From Candidatus Hydrogenedentota bacterium (GTDB lineage Bacteria > Hydrogenedentota > Hydrogenedentia > Hydrogenedentales > SLHB01), in assembly GCA_003557825.1 (NCBI GenBank), contig PWNM01000123.1, forward strand, positions 1 to 7,306: a stretch of 7,306 bases of DNA, written 5' to 3'. The translations under genes were made by a program, and so were the position numbers. Below, one piece after another: positions 1-5,163 of the stretch; within the stretch, counting starts at the first letter, position 1; every line of letters begins with the position of its first letter. Under the pieces are notes generated by a model that did no database searches, was not told the DNA's origin, and saw only the letters and a list, made by a program, of their open reading frames with translations.

Positions 1-1686
1 CCTGTCAGCACCTATTCCAGCGGTATGTACGTGCGATTGGGCTTTGCCGTGGCCATCCACGCCAACCCCGATGTGTTCTTGGTCGATGAAGTGCTGAGCG
101 TGGGCGACGAGGAGTTCCAACGCCGTTGCCGAACCCGTATCGGCGAATTGCGGGAACAGCAAAAGACCATCGTATTCGTTTCCCATGATCTGAACATCGT
201 AAATTCCCTTTGCGACCGGGTCATTTTGCTCAACAAAGGCGAAATGGTCGTGCGGCGCAATCCTCGCGAGACTATCGATTTCTACTTACGTGCCATAGGT
301 CGAGAAGAAGGTTCTCACATACTCGCAGGCGGGAACACAGAAGCCGCAATCAACAACGGCCGGCTTGCCCTGTTTCATCAGGAACGTGAGGTAACGGCCT
401 CGGCCGGGGCGGTCGTGTCCGTCGAGGCTATGGGGCAGGAGTACGAGTCCCTTTACGCGGACTGGCGCATATTCGAACATGAAACAGCCTGCTGTATAGC
501 CCAAGGTACGCTAACCCGGCTACCCGTGACCCTGGAATGGCATACGCGCATCGAAGATGGCCGGTTGGTCTGGGCCATTGCCGTGATATGCCACCGCCCT
601 ACTCCCATCAGCGGTCTGCGGGTCCATTTGTTTTTGCCCATGCGCTACGATCAATGGCTGTATGGCGACCGCTCCGGTCGGTTTCCCGACCTGCTGCCTG
701 GTGATCAGACGTGGTCGCTGGTGGTCCCCGCCGAGGTGGGCTGTTGCCAAGCGGCCGCCCTGCCCGAACCCCAGGCCGACTTACCGCCACTGGTCATCCA
801 AATTGCCCCGCAGGAACGCCACCAGAGCCTCGAATGGCATAACACGGACTATGCCATGGGGATGCGGGCATTGCGCGCCGAAATCCGGATTCCAGAACGG
901 GACCAACCCCTCGCTACGGGGCGCCATGACATGCTTACCCTTACCCTCGATCCCGGAATGACGGCCGATGACATCGCCGCCTTGGCCGAGGACAGTCGCG
1001 AATCACGGACGCTCCGGCAGGGATCCCTTGCCGTCCGCTTTGAAAACGGCTGTTTTCGAGTCGTCCATGACGGCCATTTGATCAGCGCCTGCGTGCATTG
1101 GTACGCCTCGGTACTGATAGGCAATCTGTGGAACGACAGCACCAGTCTGCGCTGGTATGCCATTCAGCGCACCGGAGACCGACTCGAAATGTCCGGCGCA
1201 TCCCGCCGTTTTCCGTATCATCAGCACTGGGCCCTCGAAACCGATGAAATGGGCATACGGCTTTCCATCGTGCTCGATGTTCAGGAACCCGTCGAAATTC
1301 AGGAATATCAAGTATCGGTGGGTCTTCGGCCCGAATACACCCAATGGGTCACGGACCACGAAAGGGGCCCATTCCCTCCATTCGATCCGGCGCAAATGGA
1401 TTGGGTTCATGCCAATCGCAACTATGCCCCCGGACGCCAGATCCAAGCCTTGAGTTCCTCGCTTCCGTCTGTTACGCTAACCCTTTTAGACAGGGACAGC
1501 CGTTTTCGTATGACGGCCATCAACACCGGCTATCAGCAGGAAGCCCGAGTATTGCAGGCGCTGCGCACGCCCGACGGGCCTCCCTTGCGATTCGAGCCCG
1601 GGCGACATGATCTGTTCGACGGCGTGCTATCGGTTGGGACGACGCCTTCCCGGACACAGGAAGATCCCGACTCGCAGGGGTGTTGA
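1..1686 (+). CDS. Polysaccharide-export ABC transporter ATP-binding protein, Wzt/TagH type, with duplicated C-terminal module (5'-truncated)
   Basis: This is the ATPase subunit of an ABC-2 exporter that would drive a lipid-linked glycan across the inner membrane. The frame is open from base 1, so Walker A and the Q-loop lie upstream, and the ATG at 25 is internal, not a start. Counting from base 1, the signature YSSGM (residues 5-9, the variant typical of Wzt/TagH) is followed by Walker B VFLVDE with D29 and catalytic E30, a D-loop SVGD, and the switch histidine H62 in FVSHD. The nucleotide-binding domain ends near residue 100. About 460 more residues follow, much longer than the ~150-residue sugar-binding tail of classical Wzt, and they contain two ~200-residue repeats (residues 120-319 and 350-546). 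In characterised Wzt proteins the C-terminal domain binds the exported chain, so the repeats are inferred to bind glycan. The stop is TGA at 1684-1686. The permease partner should lie upstream. ATPase identity is near certain; the substrate is unknown. Confidence 0.93.
   Translation, partial: PVSTYSSGMYVRLGFAVAIHANPDVFLVDEVLSVGDEEFQRRCRTRIGELREQQKTIVFVSHDLNIVNSLCDRVILLNKGEMVVRRNPRETIDFYLRAIGREEGSHILAGGNTEAAINNGRLALFHQEREVTASAGAVVSVEAMGQEYESLYADWRIFEHETACCIAQGTLTRLPVTLEWHTRIEDGRLVWAIAVICHRPTPISGLRVHLFLPMRYDQWLYGDRSGRFPDLLPGDQTWSLVVPAEVGCCQAAALPEPQADLPPLVIQIAPQERHQSLEWHNTDYAMGMRALRAEIRIPERDQPLATGRHDMLTLTLDPGMTADDIAALAEDSRESRTLRQGSLAVRFENGCFRVVHDGHLISACVHWYASVLIGNLWNDSTSLRWYAIQRTGDRLEMSGASRRFPYHQHWALETDEMGIRLSIVLDVQEPVEIQEYQVSVGLRPEYTQWVTDHERGPFPPFDPAQMDWVHANRNYAPGRQIQALSSSLPSVTLTLLDRDSRFRMTAINTGYQQEARVLQALRTPDGPPLRFEPGRHDLFDGVLSVGTTPSRTQEDPDSQGC
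358..957 (+). repeat. Internal protein module, copy 1, of the ABC ATPase C-terminal region
   Basis: This is the first copy of a diverged tandem module, residues 120-319 of the partial protein. Landmarks are GRLALF at its start, a DW/LP/EW core, MRYDQW with Y216 and W219, GRFPDL (residues 226-231), and GRHDMLTLTL near the end (GRHD at 307-310). The DNA copies are not similar enough to be a recent duplication; the match is at protein motif level. The alternation of hydrophobic and polar residues suggests beta-strands. A carbohydrate-binding role is inferred from its place after a Wzt-type ATPase. Confidence 0.65.
1048..1638 (+). repeat. Internal protein module, copy 2, of the ABC ATPase C-terminal region
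   Basis: This second copy (residues 350-546) reproduces the landmarks of copy 1. RPEYTQW places Y446 and W449 exactly 96 and 99 residues from the module start, as Y216 and W219 are in copy 1. GPFPPF (456-461) matches GRFPDL, and GRHDLFDGVLSV (GRHD at 534-537) matches GRHDMLTLTL at nearly the same offset (184 versus 187). It is followed by only about 15 residues before the stop, so the protein ends with this module. Confidence 0.65.
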
Positions 1687-1694
1687 GCCTAGTG

Positions 1695-1708
1695 CGGGAA
1701 TATTCCCG
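1695..1708. other. Perfect 14-bp palindrome between the ATPase and radical SAM genes
   Basis: CGGGAATATTCCCG is perfectly self-complementary and starts 9 bases after the ATPase stop codon. No T-run follows on the + strand, so it does not look like an intrinsic terminator. It could be an operator, an mRNA processing or stability element, or chance. The next gene starts 38 bases downstream, which is compatible with one operon. Confidence 0.4.
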
Positions 1709-1745
1709 GTCGCCCCTGTATCAATAACTACGGAGCAAACCTAGT

Positions 1746-3047
1746 ATGACCGAAGCAACGGCCTTAGAAACTGGTTCAGTAACACCGGCGCGCCCCCTCA
1801 AAAAGACACAGAAGCGTACGCTATCCCGCAGGGGCGTTATGTGGCTGGGACAGACCTGTAATCTGCGCTGTTTTTTCTGCTATTTCGTTGATCGCATCAA
1901 GGACGCCCATCATCCCGAACATGCCTTCATGACTCTCGACAAGGCGAAAGGCATCTGTAAGACCTTGCGCGAGTTCTACCACTGTACTTCCATTGACATT
2001 CAGGGCGGTGAACCCACCATTTACCCGGATATACTGGAGCTCATCGCCTACTGTGATGAGATTGGCCTGTATCCTACCCTGATTACCAACGGCCTGTACC
2101 TGGCCAAGCCCGGGGTTCTCGAGAAATTCCGGGACGCGGGCGTCCGGGATTTCCTCGTCAGTTTGCATGGTATCGGCGAAATTCACGACGAAGTGGTCGG
2201 TCGGAAAAAGGCCTACGAAAAGATCATCGCCGCCATCGAACGGATGCAAGCGCTGGGTATTCCATTTCGGTTCAACTGCACCATGTCCAAGCCGGTGGTT
2301 CCCATTTTGCCCGAAATCGCCCAGAAGTCCATCGACTACGGTGCGCTTGCGGTCAATTTCATTGCCTTTAACCCCTTCGTGGACCAAAGTTCGGGAAAAC
2401 GAGACGCGTCGATTGTGGCGCCTTATTCCGAGATCAAACCCTACCTGACCAAAGCCATGGACATGCTCGATGAAGCGGGCATCGAATGCAATGTCCGCTA
2501 CCTGCCGTTGTGCATGGCCGAGCCCCGACATCGAAAGAATTTCTATAATTTCCAGCAGCTCCCCTATTATCATCATGAATGGGATCTCGAGAGCTGGCTT
2601 TGGACCATGATGAAGCCGCAGATGATGCGGGAAGGCGCATTGGCTCCGGCCATCCGAATCGGCATGAACCGGGGTGAGACCTGCCGGCTCAACGATCACT
2701 TCTTCCTTCGGGACGAGTTCATCAACCAGCCCATCAAAGGTCGCATTCGGATCGTCCACAACCACCTCTCGGGTCGGATTGCGGAGACGCTATTTGGCAA
2801 AGAGGGGTTGTACCGCAAAGAAGCCAAACACCGGGCGGTCTATGACTGCCGCTATCAGTACGAACCTGCTTGCGAACAGTGCGCCCTCAAGGACATCTGT
2901 GACGGATTCCACGGCGATTACGCGGACATCTTCGGAACCGGGGAGGCCGAGCCCGTCACCGATATGCCCCCTGTACACGACCCGCTCCATTTCATTCGTG
3001 AACAGGAGAAGTGGGTCGAACCGGAAGACGAATCCTGGGCGCTCTGA
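1746..3047 (+). CDS. Radical SAM protein with SPASM-like C-terminal cysteine cluster
   Basis: This cytosolic iron-sulfur enzyme would use S-adenosylmethionine to generate a 5'-deoxyadenosyl radical. The [4Fe-4S] motif CNLRCFFC supplies C38, C42 and C45 in the canonical CxxxCxxC spacing, and GGEPT at residues 87-91 is the SAM-binding motif after beta-strand 2. The C-terminal part holds C313, C368, C376, C379 and C385, in CRLND, DCRYQY and ACEQCALKDICDG, a pattern like the auxiliary cluster of SPASM/twitch enzymes. The first ~28 residues are polar and basic and precede the barrel. The ATG start at 1746 has GGAG at 1732-1735, ten bases upstream. It follows the exporter ATPase by 59 bases and is probably cotranscribed. 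SPASM enzymes modify peptides or proteins, dehydrogenate alcohols, or act on sugars and aminoglycosides; among exporter and glycosyltransferase genes, modification of a glycan or its lipid/nucleotide carrier is plausible. The substrate cannot be read from sequence. Fold confidence is high, function low. Confidence 0.93.
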   Translation: MTEATALETGSVTPARPLKKTQKRTLSRRGVMWLGQTCNLRCFFCYFVDRIKDAHHPEHAFMTLDKAKGICKTLREFYHCTSIDIQGGEPTIYPDILELIAYCDEIGLYPTLITNGLYLAKPGVLEKFRDAGVRDFLVSLHGIGEIHDEVVGRKKAYEKIIAAIERMQALGIPFRFNCTMSKPVVPILPEIAQKSIDYGALAVNFIAFNPFVDQSSGKRDASIVAPYSEIKPYLTKAMDMLDEAGIECNVRYLPLCMAEPRHRKNFYNFQQLPYYHHEWDLESWLWTMMKPQMMREGALAPAIRIGMNRGETCRLNDHFFLRDEFINQPIKGRIRIVHNHLSGRIAETLFGKEGLYRKEAKHRAVYDCRYQYEPACEQCALKDICDGFHGDYADIFGTGEAEPVTDMPPVHDPLHFIREQEKWVEPEDESWAL

Positions 3048-3133
3048 GTCGCTACGCCTTAATCGGCTCCCGCGTTCGTGGTTGAACCTCCTGTGTTTAA
3101 TCCGCCATGATGCCCTGAAGTTGGGGTATCTAT

Positions 3134-3162
3134 TTGCCTCGATGTGCCACATGGCATAGGAT
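3134..3162 (+). promoter_or_regulatory. Candidate sigma70-like promoter upstream of the methyltransferase
   Basis: TTGCCT (3134-3139, 4/6 to TTGACA) and TAGGAT (3157-3162, 4/6 to TATAAT) are separated by 17 bases, about 40 bases before the methyltransferase start. They lie in the 154-bp gap after the radical SAM gene, the longest same-strand gap of the row, which otherwise shows no gene. Both boxes are imperfect, so this is a candidate only. If real, the methyltransferase and glycosyltransferase could be expressed separately from the upstream pair. Confidence 0.3.
3145..3156. promoter_or_regulatory. Palindrome TGCCACATGGCA in the candidate promoter spacer
   Basis: TGCCA and TGGCA are perfect inverted 5-bp arms around a CA centre and fill most of the spacer between the proposed -35 and -10 boxes. 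This is where a repressor operator would be expected. The arms are short and no specific regulator family can be named. Confidence 0.3.
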
Positions 3163-3201
3163 AGAGGAAGACTCATCTGCAAACTGTGAAAGAGGGAACC
3201 C

Positions 3202-3861
3202 ATGGCGGACGACTCCAAGGACGATGCCAAAACCCAGAACCGGGCGTATTTTCAAAAAGCCTATCGTACCGGCGAGCATGGATGGCCCATCGAGGATCCG
3301 TCGCCTTATGTGGTCCGGTTTTTGGAGCAAATTCGCCAAGAAGCGCCCGGCGGACGCGTATTAGACCTGGGCTGCGGCGAGGGGCGGCATGCCATTGCGG
3401 CGGCCCGAATGGGGTTTGAGGTTACCGGCATGGATTTTGAACCCTTGGCTCTCAAGCGCGCTCGGTACCAAGCCGAACGGGCAGGTACGCCGAATATCAC
3501 ATTCCGTAAGGGGGATGCCCTTGACTTGCCTTATCGCAGCCCCCGGTTTGACGCCATCATCGACTACGGTTGCCTCCACCATCAGCGCAAGACGGACTGG
3601 CCCACCTATCGTACCGGTCTGTTGCGGGCATTGAAGGCCGGAGGATTCTATGCCGTGTCGGTGTTCAGTCCCGAGTTTCATCTATTTCGAGACAGCTCCC
3701 GCGTCTGGCATGTGGACGATGGGGTATACCGGCGTTGTTTTCGTCCGGCCGACCTCATGGCTTTCGCGGGAAAGCGCTTCGAGATTCAGGATCTCGAGGA
3801 GGAACGCAATGGAGACCGCGGATTCTGGCATGCCCTGATGCGGCGGACGGACGCGGCGTAG
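3202..3861 (+). CDS. Class I SAM-dependent methyltransferase
   Basis: This 219-residue protein has the Rossmann-type methyltransferase fold and would transfer a methyl group from S-adenosylmethionine. Motif I is VLDLGCGEG (residues 53-61), the acidic residue that binds the ribose hydroxyls is D78 in VTGMDFE, GDALDLP at 104-110 is the adenine-binding loop, and FDAIIDYGCLHH (116-127) is the beta-4 region. The short N-terminus with WPIEDPSP (28-35) resembles small Methyltransf_11/25 and TehB-like proteins. The size matches a single domain with no fusion. The ATG start is supported by GAGGG at 3193-3197 with five bases of spacing. It is followed 13 bases later by a glycosyltransferase, so the two are likely cotranslated. 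Its acceptor is probably a sugar or lipid-linked intermediate given the neighbours; a small metabolite or peptide acceptor cannot be excluded. Confidence 0.9.
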   Translation: MADDSKDDAKTQNRAYFQKAYRTGEHGWPIEDPSPYVVRFLEQIRQEAPGGRVLDLGCGEGRHAIAAARMGFEVTGMDFEPLALKRARYQAERAGTPNITFRKGDALDLPYRSPRFDAIIDYGCLHHQRKTDWPTYRTGLLRALKAGGFYAVSVFSPEFHLFRDSSRVWHVDDGVYRRCFRPADLMAFAGKRFEIQDLEEERNGDRGFWHALMRRTDAA

Positions 3862-3874
3862 GCGGGCGACATTC

Positions 3875-4645
3875 ATGGCAGATCAGCATGCTCTACGCCT
3901 GTCGGTGGTGGTACCCGCCCACAACGAAGAGGGGCACATCGCGGGAACCCTTACCGAACTGGCCGAAGCATTACGAACCAAATCCATCCCCTTCGAGATC
4001 ATCGCCGTGGACGACAATAGCCGCGATACCACGGCCAAAACCATTGATGACCTAACCGCTTCTTTCCCGGAGATCTGCCCTGTGCGGAACTCGCCCCCGG
4101 CGGGCCTTGGGCGGGCCGTTCGGTGCGGCTTGCGGCATATCACCGGCGATGTGGTCGCCATTGTAATGGCAGATGCCTCGGATGCGCCCGGCGATGTCGT
4201 GGCATGCTACCGGCTTATCGAAGAGGGTTACGATTGCGTATTCGGATCGCGTTTTATCCGGGGCAGCCGGGTCGATCACTATCCACGGATCAAGCTGGCC
4301 CTCAATCGCATGGCGAACCAACTGCTCCGAGTGCTGTTCCTGACCCGCCATAACGACCTGACCAACGCCTTTAAGGTCTACCGCCGCCATGTCATCGACA
4401 GCATCCAGCCATTCCGCGCTGCCCATTTCGACATCACCATCGAGTTGTCGTTATCCGCCTTGATTCGGGACTATTCCATCGCCACGCTGCCGATTCAATG
4501 GAGCGGTCGAACTTGGGGTCATTCCAACCTGCGCATCCGATCCATGGCGCGCCGATATGGATGCACCGTCATCCGGCTCTGGTTCGAAAGGCTGCTGATC
4601 AAGGATGACCTCATCGCCGATCGCGTTCCCTCCAATAAAGAGTAG
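3875..4645 (+). CDS. Family 2 glycosyltransferase, dolichol/polyprenyl-phosphate mannose synthase-like
   Basis: This 256-residue GT-A enzyme would transfer a sugar from a nucleotide donor, probably to polyprenyl phosphate or a glycan, at the cytosolic face of the membrane. LSVVVPAHNEEG (residues 9-20) is the nucleotide-binding start of GT2 enzymes, VDDNSRD (45-51) is the conserved beta-2 loop, and MADASDAP (98-105) carries the metal-binding Asp motif (D100, D103). FGSRF (123-127) and DLTNAFKVYRR (161-171) match the DPM1-like subgroup. No C-terminal membrane helices are visible, so it belongs to the soluble type rather than the DPMS/GtrB type with two to four helices. The start is ATG at 3875, 13 bases after the methyltransferase stop. 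The upstream GGCGGGCG is only a weak ribosome binding site, suggesting coupling to the preceding gene. It ends at TAG 4643-4645, inside the first bases of a terminator hairpin. Confidence 0.92.
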   Translation: MADQHALRLSVVVPAHNEEGHIAGTLTELAEALRTKSIPFEIIAVDDNSRDTTAKTIDDLTASFPEICPVRNSPPAGLGRAVRCGLRHITGDVVAIVMADASDAPGDVVACYRLIEEGYDCVFGSRFIRGSRVDHYPRIKLALNRMANQLLRVLFLTRHNDLTNAFKVYRRHVIDSIQPFRAAHFDITIELSLSALIRDYSIATLPIQWSGRTWGHSNLRIRSMARRYGCTVIRLWFERLLIKDDLIADRVPSNKE

Positions 4646-4675
4646 GGAGGAGACGTCCCTAACGCCTCCTCCCTA
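4643..4675. terminator. Hairpin terminator shared by convergent genes
   Basis: TAGGGAGGAG (4643-4652) pairs perfectly with CTCCTCCCTA (4666-4675) around a 13-base loop, giving a stable 10-bp stem. The glycosyltransferase stop is the first three bases of the stem, and the small minus-strand gene ends 17 bases away on the other side. Reading on the minus strand, the stem is followed by CTCTTTATT, moderately U-rich in RNA. On the plus strand no T-run follows. It therefore looks primarily like a terminator for the minus-strand gene, perhaps acting in both directions. Confidence 0.75.
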
Positions 4676-4692
4676 TGAGATCTGTTACCGGA

Positions 4693-4908
4693 TCAACCCT
4701 GTTCGAAATTCAGGTCGCCTTTACGGAAGAAGCCGGTCGTAAACCGGGGTAGCCGCAACCGTAGAAGCGCCTTCCAGTTCGGTCCCGTATCGGTGAGCTC
4801 CGGCACCTTTTCTTGAGTGTTCATCCTGACCATCTCGTCGAAAGCCGCGAGAGAGGCCACGTTGGTGACTGAGCTATTGAGTTTAAACTCGCTGCCAATG
4901 GTATTCAT
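4693..4908 (-). CDS. Small protein of unknown function, 71 residues, possible peptide precursor
   Basis: I do not recognise this protein. It starts MNTIGSEFKL. The N-terminal half, with residues 14-30 probably helical (VTNVASLAAFDEMV), is near-neutral. The C-terminal half from about residue 42 is basic and aromatic (W45, F56, F60, F61, F68; K46, R50, R52, R55, R62, K63). There is no cysteine, signal peptide or membrane span. I prefer the ATG at 4908, because GGAAAGGA precedes it by 11 bases; a TTG at 4917 would sit only two bases from that site. Codons favour C or G in third position, as in the neighbours, and the stop is followed at 17 bases by a terminator hairpin, so the gene is probably real. 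It converges on a row encoding a radical SAM enzyme and a methyltransferase. The leader-like N-terminus and distinct tail would suit a RiPP precursor, but no known leader motif is visible. A small regulator is an equal alternative. Confidence 0.6.
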   Translation of the reverse strand: MNTIGSEFKLNSSVTNVASLAAFDEMVRMNTQEKVPELTDTGPNWKALLRLRLPRFTTGFFRKGDLNFEQG

Positions 4909-4943
4909 CGTATCCAAAATCCTTTCCGGTGTGGTTCTGTTTC

Positions 4944-4959
4944 CATGCGCCTCATGCGC
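4944..4959. repeat. Short direct repeat CATGCGC x2
   Basis: CATGCGC occurs at 4944-4950 and again at 4953-4959, nine bases apart, in the leader of the small minus-strand gene. It is too short to assign a role and may be chance. A regulatory protein binding tandem sites is one possibility. Confidence 0.25.
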
Positions 4960-4983
4960 TATTGGGCCATGACAACATACTGT

Positions 4984-5002
4984 GCGGGACGCCTATTCCC
5001 GC
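4984..5002. other. Hairpin in the leader of the small minus-strand gene
   Basis: GCGGGA (4984-4989) and TCCCGC (4997-5002) form a perfect 6-bp GC-rich stem with a 7-base loop. On the minus-strand transcript it overlaps the end of a possible 8-codon micro-ORF, whose TAG stop falls in the loop, about 75 bases upstream of the start of the 71-codon gene. No T-run follows. It may be a regulatory leader structure or incidental. Confidence 0.35.
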
Positions 5003-5019
5003 GCTGCTTGCCTAATCAT
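4993..5019 (-). CDS. Possible leader micro-ORF (8 codons)
   Basis: ATG at 5019 is preceded by a full AGGAGG (5030-5025) with five bases of spacing, the strongest Shine-Dalgarno match on this strand in the window. The frame reads MIRQAARE and then TAG. It lies about 85 bases upstream of the 71-codon gene on the same strand and overlaps the hairpin at 4984-5002. A leader peptide controlling the downstream gene is possible. The ORF is so short that chance is a serious alternative, although the ribosome binding site is hard to dismiss. Confidence 0.3.
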   Translation of the reverse strand: MIRQAARE

Positions 5020-5049
5020 ACCGCCCTCCTGTGTGCTCGCGATGAGCAT

Positions 5050-5059
5050 TTCATATGAA
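5050..5059. promoter_or_regulatory. Palindrome TTCATATGAA in the divergent intergenic region
   Basis: This is a perfect 10-bp AT-rich palindrome between the divergent small gene and the glycosidase gene. It could be a regulator site or part of a promoter. Evidence is limited to symmetry and position. Confidence 0.25.
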
Positions 5060-5075
5060 TACCGTTACTATGCAT

Positions 5076-5094
5076 ACCCAACCATGGTTTGGGT
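5076..5094. promoter_or_regulatory. Operator-like inverted repeat upstream of the glycosidase
   Basis: ACCCAA-CCATGG-T-TTGGGT is a palindrome of 6-bp arms around a self-complementary CCATGG, broken by one extra T. It lies about 70 bases upstream of the glycosidase start and just upstream of a possible -10 box at 5122-5127. Sugar-responsive repressors often bind such sites, but the regulator family cannot be named from this copy alone. Confidence 0.35.
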
Positions 5095-5121
5095 CTGTTT
5101 CCCTTCAGGTGGCCCATTCGT

Positions 5122-5127
5122 TAGAAT
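5122..5127 (+). promoter_or_regulatory. Candidate -10 box for the glycosidase gene
   Basis: TAGAAT matches TATAAT at five of six positions and would give a 5' untranslated region of roughly 30 bases. No convincing -35 hexamer sits 16-18 bases upstream (TTCCCT is the closest at 5099-5104), so the promoter may depend on an activator or be misplaced. Confidence 0.3.
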
Positions 5128-5150
5128 ATTGGTTGCGATACAAACAACCT

Positions 5151-5156
5151 AAGGAG
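5151..5156 (+). promoter_or_regulatory. Ribosome binding site of the glycosidase gene
   Basis: AAGGAG lies seven bases before the ATG at 5164, a near-ideal Shine-Dalgarno sequence. It decides the start in favour of 5164 over the downstream in-frame ATGs at 5185-5193, and it keeps the signal peptide intact. Confidence 0.8.
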
Positions 5157-5163
5157 ATACCGG

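Noticed and set aside
1003..1446. Minus-strand open frame (147 codons) opposite the ATPase C-terminal module
   Set aside because: It overlaps the duplicated module whose plus-strand motifs are in register, and no independent start signal or family resemblance was seen.
25..1686. ATG at 25 as the real start of the ATPase
   Set aside because: The ABC signature YSSGM straddles this Met and the frame is open upstream to base 1; an ATPase without Walker A would be non-functional.
1821..2765. Long minus-strand open frame (314 codons) inside the radical SAM gene
   Set aside because: It lies wholly opposite a gene with clear CxxxCxxC and GGEPT motifs, shows no recognisable domain, and is explained by the absence of stop codons in the antisense of a GC-rich gene.
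3570..4055. Plus-strand open frame (161 codons) spanning the methyltransferase-glycosyltransferase junction
   Set aside because: It overlaps both well-supported genes in another frame, and its translation is Arg/Ser/Pro-rich in the way typical of a shifted GC-rich frame.
4693..4917. TTG start at 4917 for the small gene (74 codons)
   Set aside because: The GGAAAGGA site would be only two bases from the TTG; the ATG at 4908 has workable spacing and is the more usual start codon.
4905..4955. Minus-strand 16-codon frame ending in a TGA that overlaps the ATG of the 71-codon gene (ATGA)
   Set aside because: The overlap suggests translational coupling, but no ribosome binding site precedes its ATG codons and the frame is too short to support as a gene.
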